Shown: positions 22,999-30,174 of the stretch, piece by piece
How the letters are laid out: the number at the start of each line of letters is the position of its first letter
How positions within the stretch are numbered: position 1 is the stretch's first letter
Virus record (IMG/VR): IMGVR_UViG_3300019763_000004
Coordinates: 1 to 41,254 of that record
Origin: a virus
Reading direction: 5' to 3' (one strand)
DNA: 41,254 nucleotides
Program-made: the position numbers and the translations under genes
Notes under the pieces: generated by a model
What the model saw: the letters and a program-made list of their open reading frames with translations, nothing else
Databases searched by the model: none
Told to the model about the DNA's origin: nothing

Positions 22999-23038
22999 GG
23001 CTTATAACAAAGGCTAAAATTAATAGCCTTATCAAGCC
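22999..23038 (-). repeat. attC-like inverted repeat S1
   Basis: Nested arms GGCTT (22999-23003)/AAGCC (23034-23038) and AAGGCTA (23010-23016)/TAGCCTT (23024-23030) lie between the PAPS-reductase-like gene and the next gene downstream. A second pair GATTAG/CTAATC lies just beyond. Confidence 0.5.
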
Positions 23039-23144
23039 AATTGCTTAATTGATTAGTTCATTACTTAGGCTACTAATCTTAGCCAAATAAGTTGCAATTT
23101 TTATTTATTTTTTTTGCCACCGCACTTTTGCTTTTTCAAAGCAA

Positions 23145-24023
23145 TTAGGTAAAAACAGTGCAGCCAGATCCACAACTCCCCTCAAAGTCGAATAGGTTAT
23201 TTTCATAAACATATTCATCTGTTGCTTTTGTAAATGGTCGCTTTGCCATATTGCTCAAATCATTTATAGTATTAAAGCCTCTAAAAAACGTCATAGAGTT
23301 ATTTTCTTCCATCAAATCGTTATATGAAGGCTTGCCATCTAAAGGCTTATTTCCGTATTCATCAATCATATTTTGCCACCATAAACCGATTTTAGGTTCT
23401 TCTTTTAAAATGGTCATAAGTTTACGATTTGATTTTTCAAAACATAAATCACAATTACCTTTAAAAGCTGGTATTTTTATTTGTATTTTCTGAGTTCTCC
23501 AAAACTTATTTCTATAATCTGTGCCTATTCTATTCTCAACTAAAGGGTAAAATATATTATTATCATTGTATTTCTCGGAAACTCTATCAATTTCATCTGC
23601 ACGAATACCAACGGCAATAGAGTAATTATTCAACCCAAAAATACTATCAGCATATTTTTTCAATGGTACTAACTTTAATTCTCTATTACACCATTTATTT
23701 ATACTGCTTGGTATTCCGTATTTTTTAATCCCATTTTCAAATAATTCGCCTTTAGTTTTCAGGTTAGTAAAAGAAGTTACTAAATAATCAGTTCCTTTGT
23801 TTTTCTCTTGGTTAATTATTGCCTCGATCCAAACCATGTCCAACATAAATAACTTGTCACAATCATTCATAAATTGCAAACTTTCAATTCTTTCCTTTGA
23901 AGTATTAGCCATTGCAAATACTATATTGTGGTTTGGATACCACGCTTTTATCTTTATAGCCATTAACACGCTTGAATAACCTGCTGAAATGCTGCAAAAA
24001 ATATTGTTGTTTTCTAATTTCAT
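23145..24023 (-). CDS. PAPS-reductase-like adenine nucleotide alpha-hydrolase
   Basis: This 292-aa protein has a PP-loop near its start, ISAGYSSVLMA (residues 12-22), a variant of SGGxDS. It also has WCNRELKLVPLKKY, GIRADEIDR and CDLCFEKSNRKLMTI, and ends GSCGSGCTVF. These blocks mark the phage/plasmid PAPS reductase-like family, which activates or cleaves adenylated groups in nucleotide or DNA modification and sulfur metabolism. The second Gly of the loop motif is Ala, so activity is uncertain. ATG 24023 is preferred over an open frame to 24080. It sits between two attC-like repeats, so it may be an acquired cassette. Confidence 0.78.
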   Translation of the reverse strand: MKLENNNIFCSISAGYSSVLMAIKIKAWYPNHNIVFAMANTSKERIESLQFMNDCDKLFMLDMVWIEAIINQEKNKGTDYLVTSFTNLKTKGELFENGIKKYGIPSSINKWCNRELKLVPLKKYADSIFGLNNYSIAVGIRADEIDRVSEKYNDNNIFYPLVENRIGTDYRNKFWRTQKIQIKIPAFKGNCDLCFEKSNRKLMTILKEEPKIGLWWQNMIDEYGNKPLDGKPSYNDLMEENNSMTFFRGFNTINDLSNMAKRPFTKATDEYVYENNLFDFEGSCGSGCTVFT

Positions 24024-24073
24024 ATTAAAAAATCCCTCCCTAAAAAATAAATAAAAACAGTTCGCTTCGCCAA

Positions 24074-24130
24074 CTAACACACAATAAAGTGCATTCCGCT
24101 GCGCTCCACGACACCTTATTGCCGTCCGTT
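24074..24130 (-). repeat. attC-like inverted repeat S2
   Basis: CAATAAAGTG (24082-24091) pairs with CACCTTATTG (24112-24121), one wobble. Outer boxes are CTAAC (24074-24078) and GTT (24128-24130). The stop of the gene at 24129 lies in the outer box. Confidence 0.55.
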
Positions 24131-24563
24131 AAAACAATTTATCATTTATAAAATCTTTTGCTTTGTGAAATAATATCTTGCATGTTTTATGCCCACCATT
24201 ATTTCTAAATCCATCTACATATTCCTGCATAATCTCAACAGCCTTTTGATTTTCCGCGCAAAGCTGAAGATTTCTATTATTTAGCTCTACGTACTCATCC
24301 GCTAATTTCTCATGCTTCAGAGTTAAATCATGAATCATCTGCTTTGCAATTCGCTTTTCATTCTCTATACGTGCCGCCTGTGTTCGTTCTGACACTTTTT
24401 CGAGTGCCTTTGATGGCGTTACTACTAACTCTAGGTCATTATCTGAAATTACACAATCTCCTTTCGTATTCTTGGCGATGTGTATCTTTTTGTATGCCGA
24501 GTGAGTGAACGAGCTACATTCTAAGCTAGCAATCTCTAAATCTGTAAATTGTATGGCTTTCAT
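24129..24563 (-). CDS. Coiled-coil hypothetical protein
   Basis: This 144-aa protein is beta-rich to about residue 55 and then a long coiled coil (about 55-125, with LTLKHEKLADEYVELNN). It starts 4 nt inside the previous gene's stop (ATGA overlap), so translation is coupled. Function unknown. Confidence 0.6.
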   Translation of the reverse strand: MKAIQFTDLEIASLECSSFTHSAYKKIHIAKNTKGDCVISDNDLELVVTPSKALEKVSERTQAARIENEKRIAKQMIHDLTLKHEKLADEYVELNNRNLQLCAENQKAVEIMQEYVDGFRNNGGHKTCKILFHKAKDFINDKLF

Positions 24564-24958
24564 ATCGTCACATTTTTAAGGGTTAATTCTCCGTTCATTG
24601 CATTTGCATATCCGCCTATAGTTTTTGCAGCAATTATTATAGTCTCTACATTTTCGGGATTATCACACATGAATATAACCTTCTTTTCAGCTTTTTGCCA
24701 CTCGGCTACTGATTCGTGATAAATATCCATCCCGCAAACGCCACAATCAGAGCCTTTGTAGTTATGAATATCAGGCTTGACAATCGGATTGATAAACATC
24801 TCCTTGGTTAGTGGTTGCTCGCGTAATTCCCCAAATTTCAATTCTAATTCAAAACACTCTCTCCCCACAGAGTTAACCATCCCTAATCCTGCAGATAAAA
24901 ATTTTTCTTTCAATATTCTATCAAACTGGCTTCTAGTGTAAAGCTTTTCTAGTTTCAT
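24560..24958 (-). CDS. Hypothetical protein
   Basis: This 132-aa protein has a CGVCG motif in DCGVCGMDIYHESVAEW, which could bind metal together with Cys99 (FMCDNPENVETI). No family recognised. Gapless position between the genes at 24960 and 24563. Confidence 0.58.
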   Translation of the reverse strand: MKLEKLYTRSQFDRILKEKFLSAGLGMVNSVGRECFELELKFGELREQPLTKEMFINPIVKPDIHNYKGSDCGVCGMDIYHESVAEWQKAEKKVIFMCDNPENVETIIIAAKTIGGYANAMNGELTLKNVTI

Positions 24959-24959
24959 A

Positions 24960-25193
24960 TTACGAATTTTTAAGATAAGCGGTTAAAATTATTCCTAAAG
25001 GAATCGAAATTCCGGCTAATCGGATTAATATTTTATTCCAGATTCCACGAATTAAAAATTTCCTGAATCCTTCTGAAACTTCTAAGCCTAGAAGTTCGCT
25101 TGCTGGCAAATCATTAAATTTAACATCTTTCATAAAGCCGTCTTTCTGCAGATAGTTATAATACGCTTCGAGGTTGTTGATTTTTCTTTTCAT
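24960..25193 (-). CDS. Small tail-anchored membrane protein
   Basis: This 77-aa protein starts at ATG 25193 (MKRKINNLEAYYNYLQKDGF); the frame is open further upstream but overlaps the previous gene. One hydrophobic helix near the C-terminus (about 52-73) ends in a short basic tail. Function unknown. Confidence 0.55.
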   Translation of the reverse strand: MKRKINNLEAYYNYLQKDGFMKDVKFNDLPASELLGLEVSEGFRKFLIRGIWNKILIRLAGISIPLGIILTAYLKNS

Positions 25194-25209
25194 TGCTTTG
25201 GGTTTAGGG

Positions 25210-25512
25210 TTATTTGTTAATGATTTTCCACTCTTCCTCTGTAGGTTCTCTTTCTTCGTCACAATATTCACACCTCATTTTTGTATATTTCCTTGGAGCT
25301 GTGTGAACTTGCTTAAACTCATGCTCTCCGCCGTTCATGCATGGGGCTTTTTGTGCATCGTAATCAAAACTTATACTTGTTGTGAATGCAAAATCTTTAT
25401 CGCAATCATAACAATGTTGCTGAAAAGTTACACCTTCTTCATATCCATAACCATCATCGTGATTAATTACTTGACCTTCTCCGCAATATGGGCACTCTAC
25501 ATCTGTATACAT
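25210..25512 (-). CDS. Zinc-ribbon protein of Bacteroidota phages
   Basis: This 100-aa protein starts with CPYCGEGQVINHDDGYGYEE, then HCYDCDKDF and ends with MRCEYCDEE. Three CxxC pairs plus APCMNGGEHEFK match a family frequent in Bacteroidota phages. The role is probably nucleic-acid or protein binding. First gene of a unit headed by the palindrome at 25587. Confidence 0.78.
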   Translation of the reverse strand: MYTDVECPYCGEGQVINHDDGYGYEEGVTFQQHCYDCDKDFAFTTSISFDYDAQKAPCMNGGEHEFKQVHTAPRKYTKMRCEYCDEEREPTEEEWKIINK

Positions 25513-25545
25513 ACTATTTCATTTAGGTTTAAATTTCTACTACAA

Positions 25546-25553
25546 CAAATTAC
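25546..25553 (-). promoter_or_regulatory. -7-like box GTAATTTG of the 25512 unit
   Basis: Lies 33 nt from the palindrome at 25587-25600 and 33 nt upstream of the ATG. It differs from TAnnTTTG at its first two positions, as does the box at 17424. Confidence 0.5.
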
Positions 25554-25586
25554 GTAAATCAAAACCATTAAATCAAAACTAAGAGT

Positions 25587-25600
25587 ATGTTGTAAAACAC
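25587..25600. promoter_or_regulatory. RTGYT-N4-ARCAY palindrome, copy 7
   Basis: ATGTTGTAAAACAC lies between the terminator at 25621 and the unit starting at 25512, with a -7-like box at 33 nt. Confidence 0.75.
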
Positions 25601-25620
25601 ATTCAGAAAATAAGGCAAAG

Positions 25621-25650
25621 AAAAAGCGCCCACCTGAGAGGTGAGCGCCT
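25621..25650 (-). terminator. Terminator of the 26915-25724 unit
   Basis: AGCGCCCACCT (25625-25635) and AGGTGAGCGCCT (25639-25650) form a stable stem with a 3-nt loop and one wobble, followed on the minus strand by T5. Confidence 0.85.
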
Positions 25651-25723
25651 AAACCATCAACAAAATAAACCCGTAATGAATGAAACAAGGAAACCCAATC
25701 CTAATTACGCTTGCAAGATAGGG

Positions 25724-26101
25724 CTATTTATTTAATTCCGACTCAGTAATGTAATATTTTTTATCTATTCCTATCGCGTATCCTTTTGAGCGTAGGAAGT
25801 CAGATTCAAAAGAGTTTAAAAGCATTTCATTTTCCTTCATTGAAAATTCATCAAACTCCCATTGTCTACAATTACTAGTTCCATTTAATTCTTTTAAATC
25901 CTCATCTGAAATATCCTTAAGCTCTTTGAGGATTAGTTTTGTGTTATTTAAATATAAAGCGTGGGATATTGTATTTAAAAAATCAAGATTGTGTGGTGTT
26001 ACTTTTTTAATATCACCTTTCTTGTGCCAGTTTATTGTGTTTAAAGGCATTACATATTCACACCCTAAATACCTTCCAAACCAAGAAATTTTGTCGTTCA
26101 T
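25724..26101 (-). CDS. Conserved Bacteroidota phage protein
   Basis: This 125-aa protein begins ISWFGRYLGCEYVMPLNTI, a start that recalls a family of small Bacteroidota phage proteins of unknown function. The rest is acidic and helical. Last gene of its unit, before the 25621 terminator. Confidence 0.6.
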   Translation of the reverse strand: MNDKISWFGRYLGCEYVMPLNTINWHKKGDIKKVTPHNLDFLNTISHALYLNNTKLILKELKDISDEDLKELNGTSNCRQWEFDEFSMKENEMLLNSFESDFLRSKGYAIGIDKKYYITESELNK

Positions 26102-26112
26102 CCTGTAAGTTT

Positions 26113-26406
26113 TTATTTATGAAATAATTTAATTTGCTTTCTAACTTTGACTATGGAGAGAGCAAATACATATTTGTACCATCTACTATCACATGATCTG
26201 TAATTCCTTTTGCATGCTTCTAAAACTCTAAGCAATCCATCTTTCGACTTCCCTTCAGTCTGGAAGAAGATAAACCATAAATTATGTAGTTGTAATTTTC
26301 TGCAAGCCCAATTTAATGGAGCGTATATTAAGATGCAAAGTAGAACTAAATAAGTTAATGGGTTTGTGTATATTAAAAAATTATCAACAGTTATATTAAA
26401 TCTCAT
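26113..26406 (-). CDS. Small membrane protein
   Basis: This 97-aa protein has one or two transmembrane helices at its N-terminus (about 9-35) and a basic, Lys/Arg-rich C-terminus with two Cys (CKRNYRSC). Function unknown. Confidence 0.58.
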   Translation of the reverse strand: MRFNITVDNFLIYTNPLTYLVLLCILIYAPLNWACRKLQLHNLWFIFFQTEGKSKDGLLRVLEACKRNYRSCDSRWYKYVFALSIVKVRKQIKLFHK

Positions 26407-26416
26407 ATGCCTAATT

Positions 26417-26707
26417 TTAAAATTGTTGTAAAAATGATGTTTTATTTGGCTTACTCATCCACTCGTAGAATTGTTCTATAGTGTAGACTTGTGGCGATCT
26501 TGGATAGATTGCACGGCTTGATATTTTTGGCTGTCCAGTTTGTCTATCAATATGAAACGACACAGAATGTAGTACATTATCTCTCATACCCTCAATTAGT
26601 CTGTAGTAAATACATTTATGATGATGCCTAACGTCGTCAACACCTGAACAATTCACATTATCAAGCCACATAATAAAATCCTTCTCCGCTTTCTGTAATT
26701 CAGTCAT
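26417..26707 (-). CDS. Hypothetical protein
   Basis: This 96-aa protein begins with a helix (TELQKAEKDFIMWLDN) and has a HHHKC motif near residue 30. The end has YTIEQFYEWMSKP. No family recognised. Two-nt gap to the previous gene. Confidence 0.58.
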   Translation of the reverse strand: MTELQKAEKDFIMWLDNVNCSGVDDVRHHHKCIYYRLIEGMRDNVLHSVSFHIDRQTGQPKISSRAIYPRSPQVYTIEQFYEWMSKPNKTSFLQQF

Positions 26708-26708
26708 A

Positions 26709-26915
26709 TTATTTCTTTTTACGTCTTATTGTTTTTATGCCTTGAGTAACTGCCTCTACAGATATACTATCATGCCACACATATAACTGTATGCTTTCTA
26801 GGCTTTCACTGCGTGAATCATCCTGCCATCCTTTCAACTTCATTAATTTGATAATCTCATCTGCATGATCTAAAATTTGCTTATCAATTTGGGCTCTAGT
26901 CAATTTCTTTCTCAT
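26709..26915 (-). CDS. Hypothetical small basic protein
   Basis: This 68-aa helical protein begins MRKKLTRAQIDKQILDHADE and ends IKTIRRKKK. First gene of the 26915-25724 unit, following a -7 box (26952-26945). The basic ends could suit nucleic-acid binding, but no motif is recognised. Confidence 0.58.
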   Translation of the reverse strand: MRKKLTRAQIDKQILDHADEIIKLMKLKGWQDDSRSESLESIQLYVWHDSISVEAVTQGIKTIRRKKK

Positions 26916-26944
26916 CTGGTTTATTATTAGGATTAATACTAAAA

Positions 26945-26952
26945 CAAAAATA
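26945..26952 (-). promoter_or_regulatory. -7 box TATTTTTG of the 26915 unit
   Basis: Perfect TAnnTTTG match, 34 nt from the palindrome at 26987. No -33 TTG at a suitable distance. Confidence 0.65.
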
Positions 26953-26984
26953 GTGAGGCTTGTTCAAAATCTCGCTATCCAAAG

Positions 26985-27047
26985 ACATGTTATAAAGCAT
27001 AACAGTTAGGAAATGCCATTCTTCGAACGGCTACTTCCTTTTGTGTT
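26985..27047 (-). repeat. 63-bp intergenic repeat R1
   Basis: It differs from 31586-31648 at only 3 of 63 positions. It includes the palindrome at 26987 and the block CATTCTTCGAACGGCTACTT. Two of the three differences are inside the palindrome but keep its RTGYT-N4-ARCAY form. Confidence 0.88.
26987..27000. promoter_or_regulatory. RTGYT-N4-ARCAY palindrome, copy 8
   Basis: ATGTTATAAAGCAT, part of repeat R1, 34 nt from the -7 box TATTTTTG. Confidence 0.75.
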
Positions 27048-27052
27048 GTGTT

Positions 27053-27385
27053 TCATTTGCCCTCCCACAATTCGCCTTCATAGCAAATTCGGTTCAATCC
27101 TTTTTCAGCGTAGTAACTTCCAACATTACAGTCATTCATGCACGTATGGTCATCTTCGCAATTAAATCGGCAGTTCTTGCACGTTTGTTTAGGCTTCTTC
27201 TTGCCACCGCGCAAAAACGAAAACACAACACTAAATATAAATAATAAAAATTTACTACGTTTTGCGCTAATTATAAACGCTCTACATAGCTTTAACCAAG
27301 CTAATTCAAGTATCATAAAAGCTCCCTGTGCGGTATCCAAGCTTATTAGTAACCTTTGATGTAAATTGTAATATGGTTTTTTCAT
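27053..27385 (-). CDS. Cys-rich protein with hydrophobic N-terminal half
   Basis: This 110-aa protein has two hydrophobic stretches (about 9-30 and 43-58) and then a Cys-rich part CKNCRFNCEDDHTCMNDCN with six Cys in about 20 residues. A membrane-anchored metal or disulfide domain is plausible. No family recognised. Confidence 0.6.
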   Translation of the reverse strand: MKKPYYNLHQRLLISLDTAQGAFMILELAWLKLCRAFIISAKRSKFLLFIFSVVFSFLRGGKKKPKQTCKNCRFNCEDDHTCMNDCNVGSYYAEKGLNRICYEGELWEGK

Positions 27386-27480
27386 TTCCGTAAATTTTTA
27401 AAATTCATATTCTTGTCCATTACCTACAATATAGGCTTAGTTCGTGCATTTTATTAAAGTCATTGCTTAACCGACCGTAT

Positions 27481-27630
27481 TTATTTTTTCCTTCCATCTT
27501 TTCGTTGCTTTAAACCAATTCGCAATAATTCTCTAATCTCTCTATTTACATTATCTTCACTATATTTTTTAGAAGATTCCCGAACTTCTTCTAAAAGTTC
27601 GGGTTGTAATCTTATTTGATATGGTATCAT
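27481..27630 (-). CDS. Ribbon-helix-helix protein
   Basis: This 49-aa protein begins MIPYQIRLQPELLEEVRESS, the ribbon and first helix of an RHH (CopG/Arc-like) DNA-binding protein, and continues NREIRELLRIGLKQR as the second helix. RHH dimers bind short palindromes, so this is one candidate for the recurrent 14-bp site. ATG 27630 overlaps the upstream gene's stop region. Confidence 0.72.
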   Translation of the reverse strand: MIPYQIRLQPELLEEVRESSKKYSEDNVNREIRELLRIGLKQRKDGRKK

Positions 27631-27631
27631 A

Positions 27632-28669
27632 TTACTTCTTAATATGGTTAGTAACTTTATCAATAAGCAATCCTACGTCTGCATACATCTTTTGTGTTTT
27701 TACTGCTTTAAAAGCATACTTAGTTTTTAATAATTCAAGGTCGTTAATTAAATCTTTAACCTTAGCTTCATCACCCTTGTTAAGTTCGTCTTGCAGTCTT
27801 TTTTCTTCGTCTGCTTTTGCCTTTTGCTCTGCTTCCTTTTTAGCTTGTAATTCAGCTTCAAGTTTTTCACGTTTTATTCGTTCTTCTCGCTCAATCTTTT
27901 CTTTAGCATCACGTTCAGCTTTTAGTTTAGCTTCATATTCAGCACGTTCTTTCTTTTCTTTTTCCTCACGTTCTTTTCTTTCGGCTTCTTCTTTTGCTAA
28001 TCTTTCTTTTTCAGCTTTTAATCTTTTATCAGCTTCTATTTTAGACAACCTTTCACGTTCTTCTGCTTCCGCTTTTAATTTAGCATTCTCTTTTCTTATA
28101 CGTTCTTGCTCTTCTTTTTCAGCCTGTATTTTAGCTTGTCTTTCTTTTTCCGCATCCAGTTCAGCTTGTATTTTATCTAAGTGAGCTTGTTTTTTTGTAG
28201 CTAAATAAGATTCCCAAACATCATCTTCCATATTTGCTAAATCTCTTTCACTTGCATCTTCTACAAATTCAGACAACAAAGAAACCCTTTCAGATTGTAT
28301 TTTGGCAATCCTTTCTTTTTCTAAGTTTTCAAAATGCTTTTCAGCATCCATTAATTTTTCTTCCATTTGTTCGTTAATAGCTCTTTCCTTATTCTTAATA
28401 GCATCAACAAACTTTCCGCCAGTCAAGAAAAACTCTTTATTGGTTTTGTGCCATTTATCTATTCCTTGTGTTCTGTTTTTTACTATTGCTAATCTTAGTT
28501 TTTTAAAAGTTGGTAAATTTTCTTGAGTTAGTTCTAATTTAGATACTTCTTCAAATTCTTTAATAAGTAGTTCTCGTTCTGCTTTTACTACTTTTAAACC
28601 TACGGTTAATTCATTTGCTTTTGCAGTTTCTAATCCGTAATCTTCTGCTTTAATAATTTCTACTTTCAT
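27632..28669 (-). CDS. Coiled-coil recombination-associated phage protein
   Basis: This 345-aa protein has an N-terminal domain (1-150: GLETAKANELTVGLKVVKAE, IDKWHKTNKEFFLTGGKFVD) that matches proteins next to RecT/ERF genes in Bacteroidota and Firmicutes phages. A long Lys/Glu/Arg-rich coiled coil follows (about 150-300). It probably works with the annealing system. It has a canonical promoter (28735-28705), unlike its neighbours. Confidence 0.78.
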   Translation of the reverse strand: MKVEIIKAEDYGLETAKANELTVGLKVVKAERELLIKEFEEVSKLELTQENLPTFKKLRLAIVKNRTQGIDKWHKTNKEFFLTGGKFVDAIKNKERAINEQMEEKLMDAEKHFENLEKERIAKIQSERVSLLSEFVEDASERDLANMEDDVWESYLATKKQAHLDKIQAELDAEKERQAKIQAEKEEQERIRKENAKLKAEAEERERLSKIEADKRLKAEKERLAKEEAERKEREEKEKKERAEYEAKLKAERDAKEKIEREERIKREKLEAELQAKKEAEQKAKADEEKRLQDELNKGDEAKVKDLINDLELLKTKYAFKAVKTQKMYADVGLLIDKVTNHIKK

Positions 28670-28704
28670 TTATTAGTTTATTTAATTAATATACATTTAC
28701 AATA

Positions 28705-28735
28705 CAAATATAGTACTATTATTTTAGTTTTGCAA
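28705..28735 (-). promoter_or_regulatory. Flavobacterial promoter of the coiled-coil gene
   Basis: On the minus strand TTG (28735-28733), a 20-nt spacer and TATATTTG (28712-28705). The 15-bp palindrome at 28732-28746 overlaps the -33 element. Confidence 0.75.
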
Positions 28736-28746
28736 AATAATTTTGC
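28732..28746. promoter_or_regulatory. Operator-like palindrome GCAAAATAATTTTGC
   Basis: A perfect 7-1-7 palindrome over the -33 TTG of the promoter at 28705-28735. Its sequence is unrelated to the RTGYT palindromes, so it would bind another regulator, probably a repressor. Confidence 0.55.
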
Positions 28747-28804
28747 CAACGCTCAAAAAAATAAATACTAAATTTGTGCTTTTAATTTAGGTTATTGCTT
28801 AAAA

Positions 28805-28881
28805 ACGCCTATACAGTAGGTAACAATGTATATAACCCATTGCCGAAAAAGGCAACGTGCCATATACTCAACGTTAGGCGT
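28805..28881 (-). repeat. attC-like inverted repeat S3
   Basis: Outer arms ACGCCTA (28805-28811)/TAGGCGT (28875-28881), middle arms GTATAT/ATATAC, inner arms TTGCC/GGCAA around a short loop. On the minus strand it begins with CGCCTAAC, five nt after the stop of the gene ending at 28886. Confidence 0.65.
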
Positions 28882-28885
28882 AATG

Positions 28886-29143
28886 CTATGCGCTTTCTAT
28901 ATCATCCAATATTTTTACTTTTCTTTCATGTAATTTTTGGTTAACTACAATTCTAACCGCATCTATAATATCTTGATCTTTATTGTGATCCAACGTAAAA
29001 CTATACGCGCGCTCACCACCATCTTCGCCTCTTATTTCTATTTTGCAAAATTCAACAGTATTGTCGAATCTTTGTATCTGTTTTTCCTCACGCTCTATTT
29101 GTTCAATCTTACTTGCAATTTCTTTAGCCTTCTCTAGTTTCAT
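28886..29143 (-). CDS. Hypothetical protein with coiled-coil N-terminus
   Basis: This 85-aa protein has an N-terminal helix (MKLEKAKEIASKIEQIEREE), a beta section (CKIEIRGEDGGERAYSFTL) and a C-terminal helix. ATG 29143 is preferred over 29161. It is flanked by attC-like repeats on both sides (S3, S4), so it is a clear single-gene cassette. Confidence 0.6.
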   Translation of the reverse strand: MKLEKAKEIASKIEQIEREEKQIQRFDNTVEFCKIEIRGEDGGERAYSFTLDHNKDQDIIDAVRIVVNQKLHERKVKILDDIESA

Positions 29144-29165
29144 AATATTTGTATAAAGCACATAC

Positions 29166-29265
29166 GCCTAACAAGCGGTAATAAAGCATGCTATTAGTCT
29201 ATATGTGAAATTTAAAGCGTAGTACCTCGGCACGCTTCATACCGCCAATACATTATATGTAAGGC
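29166..29265 (-). repeat. attC-like inverted repeat S4
   Basis: Outer boxes GCCTAAC (29166-29172)/GTAAGGC (29259-29265), next arms GCGGTA (29175-29180)/TACCGC (29240-29245), inner arms AAGCGT (29215-29220)/ACGCTT (29232-29237). On the minus strand the 3' box reads GTTAGGC, fitting the integron core GTTRRRY. The stop of the gene ending at 29265 overlaps the other box. Confidence 0.68.
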
Positions 29266-29465
29266 TAATCGAAATACTCAACCTCATATACTCCGTTCTC
29301 GTATCTATATTTTAATTCCCCATTTACATCTACACCATACGCACATACATAATTTTGTTCGGCATCCACTCCGAAATCGCTAATGGCTGTTACATTGTCT
29401 TTGCCTACCTCGTGAATTTTAATCCCACTCACTCCGTTGGTTGTTAGTTTCTTTATTTTTCTCAT
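29265..29465 (-). CDS. Hypothetical small protein, cassette-like
   Basis: This 66-aa beta-rich protein begins MRKIKKLTTNGVSGIKIHEV and ends YRYENGVYEVEYFD, with no known domain. It is bounded by attC-like repeats S4 and S5. Confidence 0.58.
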   Translation of the reverse strand: MRKIKKLTTNGVSGIKIHEVGKDNVTAISDFGVDAEQNYVCAYGVDVNGELKYRYENGVYEVEYFD

Positions 29466-29484
29466 TGTGAATTTGTTTAGTACC

Positions 29485-29590
29485 GCCCAACATACAACAA
29501 GCGGTCATAGTTAATAAAGCCAATTAAGATTAGTATTTCATAGGTTGCGGTGTGGGTGGCTTTGCTAACCATACCGCAAGCCGGTTAGGC
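29485..29590 (-). repeat. attC-like inverted repeat S5
   Basis: Outer boxes GCCCAAC (29485-29491)/GTTAGGC (29584-29590), arms AAGCGGT (29499-29505)/ACCGCAA (29573-29579, one mismatch), inner arms AAAGCCA (29516-29522)/TGGCTTT (29557-29563). On the minus strand it runs from GCCTAAC to GTTGGGC, both matching integron core boxes. It starts 4 nt after the stop of the gene ending at 29595. Confidence 0.7.
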
Positions 29591-29594
29591 ACAA

Positions 29595-29903
29595 TCAAGA
29601 CACCGCCTTTACAAAGGTTATAAAGTCTATATAATAAACTGCTCTATCCATTCTGTCAATCCACCCCACAATATCACCAGCTACACTTAGGCAATATGGG
29701 AATTTATCTTTTATTCTCATATAGTCGACTACTTGTTTGCCTTGCCCATCGCACCACGCTATTACATAAGCTAATTCATTTTTGTTATTGCACACAATCA
29801 CAGAGTTATGTCGCTCTAAAAAATTAACTGTGCCTAACAATGCATAAGAATCATTGCCTTTTGGCGGTGTTGTAGTTCTATCTTTATTTGGTTGCTGTAT
29901 CAT
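29595..29903 (-). CDS. Hypothetical protein, cassette-like
   Basis: This 102-aa protein has RTTTPPKGNDSYALLGTVNF near its N-terminus and a beta-rich body with IAWCDGQGKQVVDYM. No family recognised. Bounded downstream by repeat S5. Confidence 0.58.
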   Translation of the reverse strand: MIQQPNKDRTTTPPKGNDSYALLGTVNFLERHNSVIVCNNKNELAYVIAWCDGQGKQVVDYMRIKDKFPYCLSVAGDIVGWIDRMDRAVYYIDFITFVKAVS

Positions 29904-30054
29904 ATTTTTAAAGTATTTAGTTATTAATTAAATTGGCAACGCTTCTTGTGCGAGCCGTTATGCCTCAAGCCTGCATAGACTCATGAAGCCTTAACACCTC
30001 GTAATCATAGCCTTTGTCTTTAAAAATACTTTTCCTGAAATTTCGAAGTTCATT

Positions 30055-30174
30055 CTATTTTAGTTTTTCGCCACAATTATGGCAGTTGTTACTAATTCTT
30101 ATATTTGTTTCAAACTCGCACTTATCACACTTTTTAAATACTTCGTGACTTGCTTTTAAGCCTTTTAAAACCAT
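30055..30174 (-). CDS. 39-aa zinc-ribbon micro-protein
   Basis: This short frame starts at an ATG inside the end of the 30134..30535 gene, in another frame. It encodes two Cys pairs: KKCDKCEFE (Cys16, Cys19) and CHNCGEKLK (Cys31, Cys34). The spacing fits a small zinc ribbon. The overlap with the upstream gene suggests coupling, but no leader evidence exists, so it could also be a relic. Confidence 0.5.
   Translation of the reverse strand: MVLKGLKASHEVFKKCDKCEFETNIRISNNCHNCGEKLK

Noticed and set aside
25497-25688. 63-aa minus-strand frame upstream of the zinc-ribbon gene
   Set aside because: It runs through a terminator hairpin, a palindrome and a -7 box, and has no plausible leader.
27621-28184. 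187-aa plus-strand reading frame, Ser/Phe-rich
   Set aside because: It is the antisense shadow of the Lys/Glu-rich coiled-coil gene; codon bias of the real gene creates it.
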